The notes under the pieces: generated by a model
The model's database searches: none
Told to the model about the DNA's origin: nothing
The model's input: only the letters and a program-made list of their open reading frames with translations
Source of the DNA: a virus
Virus record (IMG/VR): IMGVR_UViG_3300017917_001914
Span: 1 to 64,000 of that record
Reading direction: 5' to 3' (one strand)
DNA length: 64,000 nucleotides
Part shown: positions 34,921 through 42,189 of the stretch, piece by piece
Numbering within the stretch: position 1 is the stretch's first letter
Layout of the letters: every line of letters begins with the position of its first letter
Translations under genes and position numbers: made by a program

Positions 34921-35958
34921 ATGGCATTACCAAACAAAATAAAAAAAACAATACCTTTAACATTTCCAAAAACTCTTTATCCAAGAAGAGAAGAATTATT
35001 GGAAAAAATTAATAAGGATGGAACTTATTTGCCTAAATCTATTTTACATGCTGATTTGGATGGTGGAATGTTAAATTTTGTTCAAAATGAATTACAAACA
35101 ATTGTTGAGGGTAAAATTATTCCTACGGTTGATATTATTATTACAACACAAAACTGGTCTCAATTTACTGAAACTTGGAACTTTCAAGATTTAGATTCAA
35201 ACGTTTCCCCTCCGTTTATTACCATTGTAAGAAATCCTGAAGTTAAATTCGGAACTAATCCTGCATTACTTTATAACATTCCAAATAGAAAACAATATTT
35301 TTATGCTCAAGTACCTACTTGGGATGGAAATAGAAATGGTATGGACATATATAAAATACCTCAACCTGTTCCGGTAGACATTACATATTCTGTTAAAATT
35401 ATTTGTAATAGAATGAGGGAATTAAATGCTTTCAATAAAAACATTCTTGAAATGTTTGCATCTCGTCAAGCCTACACAACAATCAAAGGTCATTATATTC
35501 CAATCATAATGAATAACATTACTGACGAATCAGTTATGAATATTGATAAAAGAAAATATTATATTCAAAGTTATGATTTTACAATGTTAGGATTTTTAAT
35601 TGATGAAAATGAATTTGAAGTTACACCGGCAGTTTCAAGAGTTTTAACTGTTATTGAATTTGAAAAAGAATCCTTTATGAAAGGACGAAGAAAAAATATT
35701 ACAGATGAAGGGACTGAAACAAATATTTTATTTGTTGTTGGTAACAATACTATTTCACAAGTTTTTGATTATACCGTTGATTTAAATTTAGGTGAAACAA
35801 CTAATATTGAATCATTTGATGTGTACTTAAATAATCAATATTATGGGTCTGATTTATATCAAATACAAATCAACACCAATGATGTTTTGAAAATTGTTGT
35901 GGTTAAAAATGATGATACTTTAGAAGGTTCTATTGTGTTACAAAACCAATTAGTTTAA
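34921..35958 (+). CDS. tail terminator (T4 gp15-like)
   Basis: This 345-residue protein follows the plan of T4 gp15, the ring that ends the tail tube and sheath. PPFITIVRNPEVKFGTNP parallels the early strand region. PVPVDITYSVKIICNRMRELNAFNKNILEMFASRQ matches the S/P-I-x-M-x-Y-E-L-x-I...QIVEQIL helix region, and KRKYYIQSYDFTMLGFLIDENEFEVTPAVSRVL matches the R-RIEWSLTFEVNGWMYPP strand. A ~80-residue C-terminal beta extension (NILFVVGNNTISQVFDYTVDL) is extra. Position directly before the sheath gene agrees. Its stop overlaps the convergent ribbon-helix-helix gene stop. Confidence 0.6.
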   Translation: MALPNKIKKTIPLTFPKTLYPRREELLEKINKDGTYLPKSILHADLDGGMLNFVQNELQTIVEGKIIPTVDIIITTQNWSQFTETWNFQDLDSNVSPPFITIVRNPEVKFGTNPALLYNIPNRKQYFYAQVPTWDGNRNGMDIYKIPQPVPVDITYSVKIICNRMRELNAFNKNILEMFASRQAYTTIKGHYIPIIMNNITDESVMNIDKRKYYIQSYDFTMLGFLIDENEFEVTPAVSRVLTVIEFEKESFMKGRRKNITDEGTETNILFVVGNNTISQVFDYTVDLNLGETTNIESFDVYLNNQYYGSDLYQIQINTNDVLKIVVVKNDDTLEGSIVLQNQLV

Positions 35959-36119
35959 TCCTCACCGTAGATATCCTTCTTTTCCTTACATTTATCAATA
36001 ATCATTCTTTCTAAAAAACGATACATTTTAATCCCCCTCTTTTCACAATAGGTCTTTAGGATATTATGAACCTCAATTGATATCTTTAGGTTCTTTATTT
36101 TTTTTTCGTTATCTGCCAT
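35955..36119 (-). CDS. ribbon-helix-helix transcriptional regulator, 54 residues
   Basis: This short minus-strand gene fills what would otherwise be an intergenic gap. The protein MADNEKKIKNLKISIEV... has the Arc/CopG plan: a basic N-terminus, one beta strand (KNLKISIEV), helix 1 (HNILKTYCEKRG) and helix 2 (MYRFLERMIIDKCKEKK). As a dimer it would bind DNA with the strand. Its ATG abuts a perfect 11-bp inverted repeat, which suggests autoregulation. A TATTTATA element lies upstream. Its last codons overlap the stop of the gp15-like gene. It diverges from the tail sheath gene and might control it. Confidence 0.75.
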   Translation of the reverse strand: MADNEKKIKNLKISIEVHNILKTYCEKRGIKMYRFLERMIIDKCKEKKDIYGED

Positions 36120-36148
36120 GGTAGAATAAAGGCAGAATTTATTCTACC
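36120..36148. promoter_or_regulatory. perfect dyad at the start of the RHH gene (probable operator)
   Basis: GGTAGAATAAA at 36120-36130 and its exact complement TTTATTCTACC at 36138-36148 flank a 7-base spacer. The dyad begins right next to the RHH start codon. Confidence 0.6.
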
Positions 36149-36153
36149 TAATT

Positions 36154-36161
36154 TATAAATA
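36154..36161 (-). promoter_or_regulatory. TATTTATA element (minus strand) before the RHH gene
   Basis: AAGTATTTATAAA on the minus strand lies 34 bases before the RHH ATG and just upstream of the 11-bp dyad, so a bound repressor would block elongation or opening. Confidence 0.4.
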
Positions 36162-36175
36162 CTTCTTACGAAGTA
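36160..36175. promoter_or_regulatory. second dyad between the RHH and tail sheath genes
   Basis: TACTTC-TTAC-GAAGTA is a 6-bp stem with a 4-base centre. It overlaps the minus-strand TATTTATA element and faces the sheath promoter. Confidence 0.4.
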
Positions 36176-36198
36176 AAGTATTTTGGTTTTTTTTATAA

Positions 36199-36206
36199 TA
36201 TTTATC
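36199..36206 (+). promoter_or_regulatory. TATTTATC element before the tail sheath gene
   Basis: AATATTTATCAATA lies 36 bases upstream of the preferred sheath ATG at 36243. Confidence 0.35.
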
Positions 36207-36242
36207 AATAAAAATAAATTTACAAATAAAAAAGACAAACTA

Positions 36243-39200
36243 ATGGCATCAAATCAAAAAGTATTCGTATCTCCTGGAGTATATACTTCTGAAGTTGATT
36301 TAAGTTTCGTAGCACAAAGTGTGGGGGTTACCACATTGGGAATTGTAGGTGAGACCTTAAAAGGTCCAGCTTTCGAACCTATCTTTATACGAAATTTTGA
36401 TGAATTCACAAATTTCTTCGGTGGAACTTCTCCAGAAAAATTTATAAATACACAAATTCCAAAGTACGAAGCGGCTTACATTGCCAAATCCTACTTACAA
36501 CAATCTAACCAATTATTCGTAACGAGAGTGTTAGGATTATCTGGTTATGATGCAGGCCCATCTTGGTCTATAACAACTAAAGCTAATGTTAACCCAACAA
36601 CGGTTGATTTCTTTTGTGAAAGTGCAACTACAGTTAATTGTGTTAATGAATGTGTTGACTTTAAAACTATAAACTATTCTGTTGATTTCTCGGCATGTAC
36701 AAATAGTGTTGATAGTGTAATATTCACAAACACATCTAACTTACCGGCAGAAATATCTACAATTTTATATGAACCTTACGAACAATTTGATGGTTCTACA
36801 AGTTCATTATATCAAGATATGTCTAAACAAATTTTTGATATTGTTTCAACACCGGCGAAAGAAGATACTTCAATCTATTACTACGGAGCAATACCAACTA
36901 GTGTATATTCAGGATTAAGTGAGGTATATACAGGTGAAACTAATGTTTATGAGGTTGATAATGTAAGTGCTAACTTATGTAATTATTCAGCACCTCAAAA
37001 TGACCCTTGGTATTATTCATTATTTGATAATGTGGGTAATGCTGTTTATACAGGATATTCGTTTTGGTCAGTTGTAACAGGTTTAACATTAACACCTATT
37101 ATTACAACAACAACATCAACATCAACTACTACTACAACTACAGACCCTTGTACGACAACTACTTCAACCTCAACTACTTCAACAACAACGGCAAAACCGG
37201 TTAATTGTTATACAGGTACATTGATTGGGGTAATTTATGTTTATTCAGGAACTGCATATACTGATTATGATGATTTAGTAATTGCAACACTTCGTTCAAG
37301 AGGTTTATCAACATATGGTCTTGATGATGGCCCTGTTTATGAAGTACCGGGTGGTGTTGATGGATATGGTAATTTTGATGGTTCAGCGGTTACTTTAGAT
37401 TGTACAGGAACATATTCAGGAGTTACTAAGAATCCATTCTCAACTTTTGGAGTTAATATAACAAGTAAAGATGGTGACCAATATTTCTTTGAAACATCAT
37501 TCTCTAATTCTGATTCAAAATACATTAGTAAAGTATTTGGTTCAACTAACTTCTCTAAACCAAGAACTGTAGTTCCATTATTTGTTGAAGAAAGATTCCA
37601 AGCTTTATTAACAAATGCTTGGAGAATGGGTTATATTAGAGGTTTAAATTGTGAATTAACGGCATTACCTGATGCTAGACAAGCTAAAGACCCTACGTCA
37701 ATTGCGTTTTACTTAGAAAAATATCAATCTCCGGTATCTCCATGGGTTGTATCTGAATTAAGAGGTAATAAAGTTTATAACTTATTTAAATTTACTACAA
37801 TTGCTGATGGTGATTCTGCGAATGTTGATATTAAAATATCGTTAGCTAACATGTCATTTAATAATGGTACGTTTGATGTATTAGTAAGAGATTTCTTCGA
37901 TACTGATTCGGCACCTGTTGTTCTTGAAAAATATACTAATTGTAGTATGAACCCTCAAGACAATTCATTTATTGGTAAGAAAATTGGTAGTTTAGATGGA
38001 GAATATCCATTATTATCAAGTTATATTATGGTTGAAATGAATGAGGATGCACCGATAGACGCACTTCCTTGTGGATTCTTAGGTTATGATTATAGAGAAT
38101 ATGCTGGTGTAAGACCACCATTCCCATTAATCAAAACTAAATATTACTATCCTGGTGAAGTTGTTTACAACCCACCATTTGGATTAGCATCAGGAGCGGA
38201 TGACGCAACAACAAGTGCAGGTGATAATGTAAGAAGAACTTACTTAGGTATTTCAGATACTGAAGGTATAGATGTTGATTTCTTCCAATATAAAGGAACA
38301 CAACTTCCATTAGACATTTGTAATGATACAGAAGGATTACCTTGGAACTTTAGAACAAGAGGTTTCCACATGGATAAAAATGCGAGTGGTATTACTATTC
38401 CAAATATATTTGTAACTAGTGGTACACCGGCATTCTTTGTTGGTGATGCAACATTTACCTCAGACCCTGATAGTGAAGAAAATCCTTACTACAGAATTTT
38501 CGCACGTAAATTTACATTATTAGTTAAAGGTGGTTTTGACGGATGGGATATCTATAGAGAATTTAGAACCAATAAAGATGAGTTTATGTTAGGTAGAAGA
38601 GGTTACTTGAAAGGTGCTTGTCCTACTATCAAATATCCAACAGCTACAGGTTGGGGAGCATTTAAACAAATCATTGTTGCTGATAATACTCAAGATTACG
38701 CTAACACAGATTATTACGCATATTTATTAGGTCAACAAACATTTGCAAACCCTGAGGCGGTAAATATTAACGTATTTGTAACACCTGGTATTGATTATGT
38801 AAATAACTCTAATTTAGTTGAAAATGCAATTGATATGATTGAATATAGTAGAGCGGATTCATTGTACATATGTACTACTCCTGACTACAATATGTATGTT
38901 CCATCAAATAGTAATCAATTAGATTTTATTTACCCTCAAGAGGCTGTAGATAATTTAGCTAATTCAGGTATTGACTCTAACTACACAGCTACTTATTACC
39001 CTTGGGTATTAATGAGAGATACGGTTAATAATACACAAATTTATATACCGGCAACGGCTGAAGTTACAAGAAACTTAGCGTTAACCGACAACATTGCGTT
39101 CCCTTGGTTCGCTGCGGCGGGTTATACAAGAGGTATTGTAAACGCGGTTAAAGCGAGAGTTAAATTGACTCAAGAGAATAGAGATACTCTATATCAAGGT

Positions 39201-39596
39201 CGTTTAAATCCAATCGCAACTTTCTCTGATGTTGGAACAGTAATTTGGGGTAACAAAACTCTTCAAATTAGACAATCGGCTCTTGACAGAATCAACGTAA
39301 GAAGATTATTACTTCAAGCACGTAAATTAATATCTGCAGTTTCTGTTAGATTATTATTTGAACAAAACGATGCTAAAGTAAGACAAGATTTCTTAGATTC
39401 AGTTAACCCAATATTAGATTCGATAAGAAGAGATAGAGGTCTTTATGATTTCCGTGTAACAGTTTCGTCTGACCCAGCTGATTTAGACAGAAATCAAATG
39501 ACAGGTAAGATTTATATCAAACCAACCAAATCGTTAGAATTTATAGATATTACGTTCTATATTACTCCAACCGGAGCGTCTTTCGAGAATATATAA
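36243..39596 (+). CDS. tail sheath protein (T4 gp18-like) with a Thr-rich insertion
   Basis: This contractile sheath subunit is 1117 residues from the ATG at 36243; an in-frame upstream ATG at 36183 adds only an unlikely 20-residue Phe/Lys-rich stretch. The N-terminal KVFVSPGVYTSEVDLSFVAQSVGVTTLGIVGETLKGPAFEP is the hallmark of gp18. The C-terminal half contains RLNPIATFSDVGTVIWGNKTLQ, NVRRLLLQARKLIS and FRVTVSSDPADLDRNQMTGKIYIKPTKSLEFIDITFYITP, the conserved sheath core. T4 gp18 is 659 residues, so much of the extra length lies in an insertion that includes Thr runs at about residues 288-322 (TTTTTTDPCTTTT) and a Cys-bearing small domain. The insertion should project outward from the tail. 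Confidence 0.93.
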   Translation: MASNQKVFVSPGVYTSEVDLSFVAQSVGVTTLGIVGETLKGPAFEPIFIRNFDEFTNFFGGTSPEKFINTQIPKYEAAYIAKSYLQQSNQLFVTRVLGLSGYDAGPSWSITTKANVNPTTVDFFCESATTVNCVNECVDFKTINYSVDFSACTNSVDSVIFTNTSNLPAEISTILYEPYEQFDGSTSSLYQDMSKQIFDIVSTPAKEDTSIYYYGAIPTSVYSGLSEVYTGETNVYEVDNVSANLCNYSAPQNDPWYYSLFDNVGNAVYTGYSFWSVVTGLTLTPIITTTTSTSTTTTTTDPCTTTTSTSTTSTTTAKPVNCYTGTLIGVIYVYSGTAYTDYDDLVIATLRSRGLSTYGLDDGPVYEVPGGVDGYGNFDGSAVTLDCTGTYSGVTKNPFSTFGVNITSKDGDQYFFETSFSNSDSKYISKVFGSTNFSKPRTVVPLFVEERFQALLTNAWRMGYIRGLNCELTALPDARQAKDPTSIAFYLEKYQSPVSPWVVSELRGNKVYNLFKFTTIADGDSANVDIKISLANMSFNNGTFDVLVRDFFDTDSAPVVLEKYTNCSMNPQDNSFIGKKIGSLDGEYPLLSSYIMVEMNEDAPIDALPCGFLGYDYREYAGVRPPFPLIKTKYYYPGEVVYNPPFGLASGADDATTSAGDNVRRTYLGISDTEGIDVDFFQYKGTQLPLDICNDTEGLPWNFRTRGFHMDKNASGITIPNIFVTSGTPAFFVGDATFTSDPDSEENPYYRIFARKFTLLVKGGFDGWDIYREFRTNKDEFMLGRRGYLKGACPTIKYPTATGWGAFKQIIVADNTQDYANTDYYAYLLGQQTFANPEAVNINVFVTPGIDYVNNSNLVENAIDMIEYSRADSLYICTTPDYNMYVPSNSNQLDFIYPQEAVDNLANSGIDSNYTATYYPWVLMRDTVNNTQIYIPATAEVTRNLALTDNIAFPWFAAAGYTRGIVNAVKARVKLTQENRDTLYQGRLNPIATFSDVGTVIWGNKTLQIRQSALDRINVRRLLLQARKLISAVSVRLLFEQNDAKVRQDFLDSVNPILDSIRRDRGLYDFRVTVSSDPADLDRNQMTGKIYIKPTKSLEFIDITFYITPTGASFENI

Positions 39597-39603
39597 TAAA
39601 TAA

Positions 39604-39636
39604 AATTATGACCCATTGTAATAGTGGGTCATAATT
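39604..39636 (+). terminator. strong hairpin after the tail sheath gene
   Basis: AATTATGACCCA and TGGGTCATAATT form a perfect 12-bp stem with a 9-base loop. There is no long T run after it, so it may be a processing or stabilising hairpin rather than a classical terminator. Confidence 0.65.
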
Positions 39637-39652
39637 AAGCCAAATAACAATT

Positions 39653-40474
39653 ATGTTAAAGAATAAAATTTTAAGAGAAGGTATTGATGAGGTGGGAGCA
39701 CCTGATGAAAAATACTACGCATTTGATTGGGATGATAATATTGTTACTATGCCAACCAAAATTATTTTAAAAGATGATGGAGGACGTGAAGTAGGTATGT
39801 CAACTGAAGATTTTGCGGACTATAGAACTGAGATTGGGAAAGAACCTTTCGAGTATGAAGGACATACTATAGTAGGTTTTGCAGATGAACCATTCAGATA
39901 TTTTAGAGATAAAGGAGACAAACAATTTATTGTTGATGCTATGTTAGCAAAACCAGGGCCGGCTTGGCCTGATTTTGTTGAGGCGATAAACAATGGGTCT
40001 ATTTTTTCGATAGTGACTGCAAGAGGTCATAACCCTAATGTCCTTAAACAAGGAGTTTATAATTATATTGTTTCAAATACCAATGGTATTGATTCAAATG
40101 AATTAGTTAAAAATTTAGAAAAATATAGAGATTTGGCGGATGAGGAAGAAATATCTAAATCTGAAATGATTAAAGAATATCTTGATATGTGTCGTTTTTA
40201 TCCGGTGTCTTTTGGTGAGGGTTCTGCGACTAACCCTGAAGAAGGTAAGATTAATGCTTTAAAAGAATTTGTTAGTTATGTTAAAGATGTTTCAAAAAAA
40301 ATTCAAAAGAAGGCTTTCTTAAAAAATAAGATAAGTAATTATTTTGTACCAAAAATAGGTTTTTCTGATGACGATTTAAGAAATGTGGACGTAGTTAAAA
40401 AACATTTTGAGCAAGACCCAGAAAATATTATTAAAACTTATTCAACAGCAGGAGGAATAAAAAAAGAATATTAA
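39653..40474 (+). CDS. HAD-superfamily phosphatase-like protein
   Basis: This 273-residue protein has HAD motifs: FDWDDNIVTMPT (D25 and D27, motif I), SIFSIVTARGHN (motif II Thr), a Lys in KINALKEFVSY as a motif III candidate, and KIGFSDDDLRNV (motif IV acidic pair). A helical cap lies between motifs I and II. Substrate is unknown; HAD enzymes of phages include polynucleotide and nucleotide phosphatases. The N-terminal MLKNKILREG is a leader not needed for the fold and ends with an L-x-E. It sits between the sheath and tube genes, an odd location for an enzyme, which may hint at a virion-linked role. Confidence 0.78.
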   Translation: MLKNKILREGIDEVGAPDEKYYAFDWDDNIVTMPTKIILKDDGGREVGMSTEDFADYRTEIGKEPFEYEGHTIVGFADEPFRYFRDKGDKQFIVDAMLAKPGPAWPDFVEAINNGSIFSIVTARGHNPNVLKQGVYNYIVSNTNGIDSNELVKNLEKYRDLADEEEISKSEMIKEYLDMCRFYPVSFGEGSATNPEEGKINALKEFVSYVKDVSKKIQKKAFLKNKISNYFVPKIGFSDDDLRNVDVVKKHFEQDPENIIKTYSTAGGIKKEY

Positions 40475-40495
40475 ATACTTATAATAAAATAGAAT

Positions 40496-40532
40496 AAACT
40501 AGTAATAAAAAAACTAGTATTAAATAAACTAG
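40496..40532. repeat. three AAACTAG repeats at an exact 15-bp period
   Basis: AAACTAG begins at 40496, 40511 and 40526 in the 169-base gap before the tail tube gene. The rest of the gap is A/T-rich with no gene seen. Confidence 0.6.
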
Positions 40533-40596
40533 ACTGGATTATAATGATAATAAATTAAAATCTAAAAGTCAATAAAAAATATTTTTTAAATAGAGA

Positions 40597-40604
40597 TATT
40601 TATT
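40597..40604 (+). promoter_or_regulatory. TATTTATT element before the tail tube gene
   Basis: AGATATTTATTAAA lies 39 bases before the ATG at 40644. Confidence 0.3.
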
Positions 40605-40643
40605 AAATAAAGATAATAAAAATAAAATTAAAAACAATTTGAA

Positions 40644-41132
40644 ATGGCTGATTTATTAATGAAAATGCCCATACCTTACGAACCTAAAAGACAAAATAGG
40701 TTTATTTTACGTTTTCCTTCAACATTAGGGATTAATGAATGGTTCGTAGAATCGGCTGCAAGACCAAAAATAACAATTAATCCGGTAGCAATTCCTTTCT
40801 TAAATACTGAAACTTATGTTGCAGGACGTTTTACGTGGGGAACTATTAGTGTTAAATTCCGTGACCCAATTGGGCCTTCGGCGTCTCAAGCTCTTATGGA
40901 GTGGGTACGTTTATGTGCTGAATCAGTTACAGGTCGTATGGGGTACGCTGCGGGTTATAAAAAAAATATTGACCTTGAGATGTTAGACCCAACAGGTGTT
41001 GTTGTGGAAAAATGGATATTAGAGGGAACTTTCTTATCTGATGTTAACTTTGATTCTTTGGGGTATAGTACAGATGCGTTAGCAACAATTTCTGCAACAC
41101 TTCGTATGGATAGATGTATATTAGTTTACTAA
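40644..41132 (+). CDS. tail tube protein (T4 gp19-like)
   Basis: This 162-residue tube subunit matches T4 gp19 (163 residues) in length. KRQNRFILRFPSTLGINEWFVESAARPKI is the start typical of the family, followed by PFLNTETYVAGRFTWGTISVKFRDPIGPSASQALMEWVR and, at the end, LDPTGVVVEKWILEGTFLSDVNFDSLGYSTDALATISATLRMDRC. It stacks in hexameric rings inside the sheath. It has its own promoter-like element and terminator, consistent with high-level separate expression. Confidence 0.93.
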   Translation: MADLLMKMPIPYEPKRQNRFILRFPSTLGINEWFVESAARPKITINPVAIPFLNTETYVAGRFTWGTISVKFRDPIGPSASQALMEWVRLCAESVTGRMGYAAGYKKNIDLEMLDPTGVVVEKWILEGTFLSDVNFDSLGYSTDALATISATLRMDRCILVY

Positions 41133-41156
41133 AATTATAATTTATATTTAAAATTA

Positions 41157-41189
41157 AAAGTCCACATATCAAAAATATGTGGATTTTTT
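41157..41189 (+). terminator. rho-independent terminator after the tail tube gene
   Basis: TCCACATAT, a 5-base loop, then ATATGTGGA and TTTTTT; flanking A and T residues extend the stem. Confidence 0.88.
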
Positions 41190-41195
41190 ATTAAC

Positions 41196-41203
41196 TATTT
41201 ATA
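41196..41203 (+). promoter_or_regulatory. TATTTATA element before the tail chaperone gene
   Basis: CTATTTATAAAA lies 43 bases before the ATG at 41247 and seven bases after a terminator. Confidence 0.35.
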
Positions 41204-41246
41204 AAAAACCATTTAAGATTATATTTTATAATAAAAACAAATTAAT

Positions 41247-42002
41247 ATGGATGAGAGTTTAATTAACGCAGGAACGGAAAATTTCACATTACCACATGAT
41301 GTGGTATCATTACCAAGTGGTGGGATTTTTTATAAATCTAAAAAAAAGTCGGTTAAAGTTGGTTATTTAACGGCATCTGATGAAAATTATTTAATTGGTG
41401 CAATATCAGGTAAAGAAAATGTTGTTTTAACATTATTAAGAAATAAATTATATGAACATGATTTACGTCCTGAAGAATTGTTAGATGGTGATGTTGAAGC
41501 TATTTTAATCTTTTTGAGAAATACTTCTTTTGGCCCGGAATATATAATTAATTTAGTTGACCCACAAACTAATAAAACATTTAGTCATACTGTTATATTG
41601 GATGAATTAAATATTAAAAAATCTCAAAATCAACCAGATGAAAATGGTTTTTTCACTACAATGTTACCTAAAACAGGTGTTACTGTTAAATTAAGACCAA
41701 CAACTTTTTATGATACTGTTGAATTAGATAAGATGGTTGAACAATATCCGGTTGGAAGACAGGCACCAAGAATTACTTGGAAATTACAAAAACAAATTGT
41801 AGAAATTGATGGTGATAATGATAAAGGTAAAATAGCTATGTTTGTAGATACGTTACCAATTATGGATTCTAAATATATAAGAACATTTTTAAGAGAAAAT
41901 GAACCATCGTTAGACCTTAAAAGAACTGCAATCGCCCCATCAGGAGAAATGGTATCTTTCGAGATAACCTTTGGGGTGGAGTTTTTTCGGCCTTTCTTTT
42001 GA
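41247..42002 (+). CDS. gp26-like baseplate/tail assembly protein (short product)
   Basis: This 251-residue protein resembles the T4_baseplate family (PF12322, gp26-type), which occupies the tail-assembly-chaperone position. HDVVSLPSGGIFYKSKKKSVKVGYLTASDENYLIGA is the family's LPSxGxxY opening, then LDGDVEAILIFLRNTSFGPEYIINLVDP, and VKLRPTTFYDTVELDKM later. The zero-frame product ends FEITFGVEFFRPFF at a TGA in the sequence TTT-TGA-T. The +1 frame stays open from there for 47 more residues. The gene is directly upstream of the tape measure, the classic place for frameshifted tail chaperones. Confidence 0.72.
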   Translation: MDESLINAGTENFTLPHDVVSLPSGGIFYKSKKKSVKVGYLTASDENYLIGAISGKENVVLTLLRNKLYEHDLRPEELLDGDVEAILIFLRNTSFGPEYIINLVDPQTNKTFSHTVILDELNIKKSQNQPDENGFFTTMLPKTGVTVKLRPTTFYDTVELDKMVEQYPVGRQAPRITWKLQKQIVEIDGDNDKGKIAMFVDTLPIMDSKYIRTFLRENEPSLDLKRTAIAPSGEMVSFEITFGVEFFRPFF

Positions 42003-42003
42003 T
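41997..42003 (+). other. candidate programmed +1 frameshift site (TTT TGA T)
   Basis: The zero-frame codons are TTC TTT TGA. A Phe tRNA on UUU can re-pair on the overlapping UUU after slipping +1, then read GAU. The arrangement equals the prfB (RF2) site CUU UGA C, but no SD-like stimulator is visible upstream. Confidence 0.55.
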
Positions 42004-42144
42004 TACCGACAACTTCTAATTGAGGAATATTATTTGATGGCTAGATTTTTAAGAACATCATATAATGACTTCAACGGGATGCCTACATATGTTAGAAAAT
42101 TTTTAATAAACAGAATAATAGACGATAATACACCAAAGACGTAA
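42001..42144 (+). CDS. +1-frame C-terminal extension of the tail chaperone
   Basis: From the shift site the +1 frame reads DYRQLLIEEYYLMARFLR and continues through MPTYVRKFLINRII to a TAA at 42142-42144, adding 47 residues for a 298-residue fusion. It could instead be a separate 35-residue protein from the ATG at 42037 (MARFLRTSYNDFNGMPTYVR...). The helical, basic content with an MP-x-YVR motif is like the T half of frameshifted chaperones that contacts the tape measure. The stop sits in the stem of a terminator. Confidence 0.55.
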   Translation, partial: DYRQLLIEEYYLMARFLRTSYNDFNGMPTYVRKFLINRIIDDNTPKT

Positions 42145-42172
42145 ATTAAAATATGTCTTTGGTGTATTTATT
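42127..42172 (+). terminator. rho-independent terminator after the chaperone extension
   Basis: AATACACCAAAGAC (42127-42140) and GTCTTTGGTGTATT (42155-42168) form a perfect 14-bp stem, which overlaps the stop of the extension ORF. Confidence 0.85.
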
Positions 42173-42176
42173 TATA
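42169..42176 (+). promoter_or_regulatory. TATTTATA element before the tape measure gene
   Basis: Two overlapping copies (TATTTATTTATA, 42165-42176) end 13 bases before the ATG at 42190. Confidence 0.35.
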
Positions 42177-42189
42177 AAACAAATTTAAT

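Noticed and set aside
36183-36242. Upstream ATG adding 20 residues to the tail sheath
   Set aside because: The added stretch is low-complexity Phe/Ile/Lys, overlaps the promoter-like TATTTATC, and the family begins near MASNQKVFVSPGVYT.
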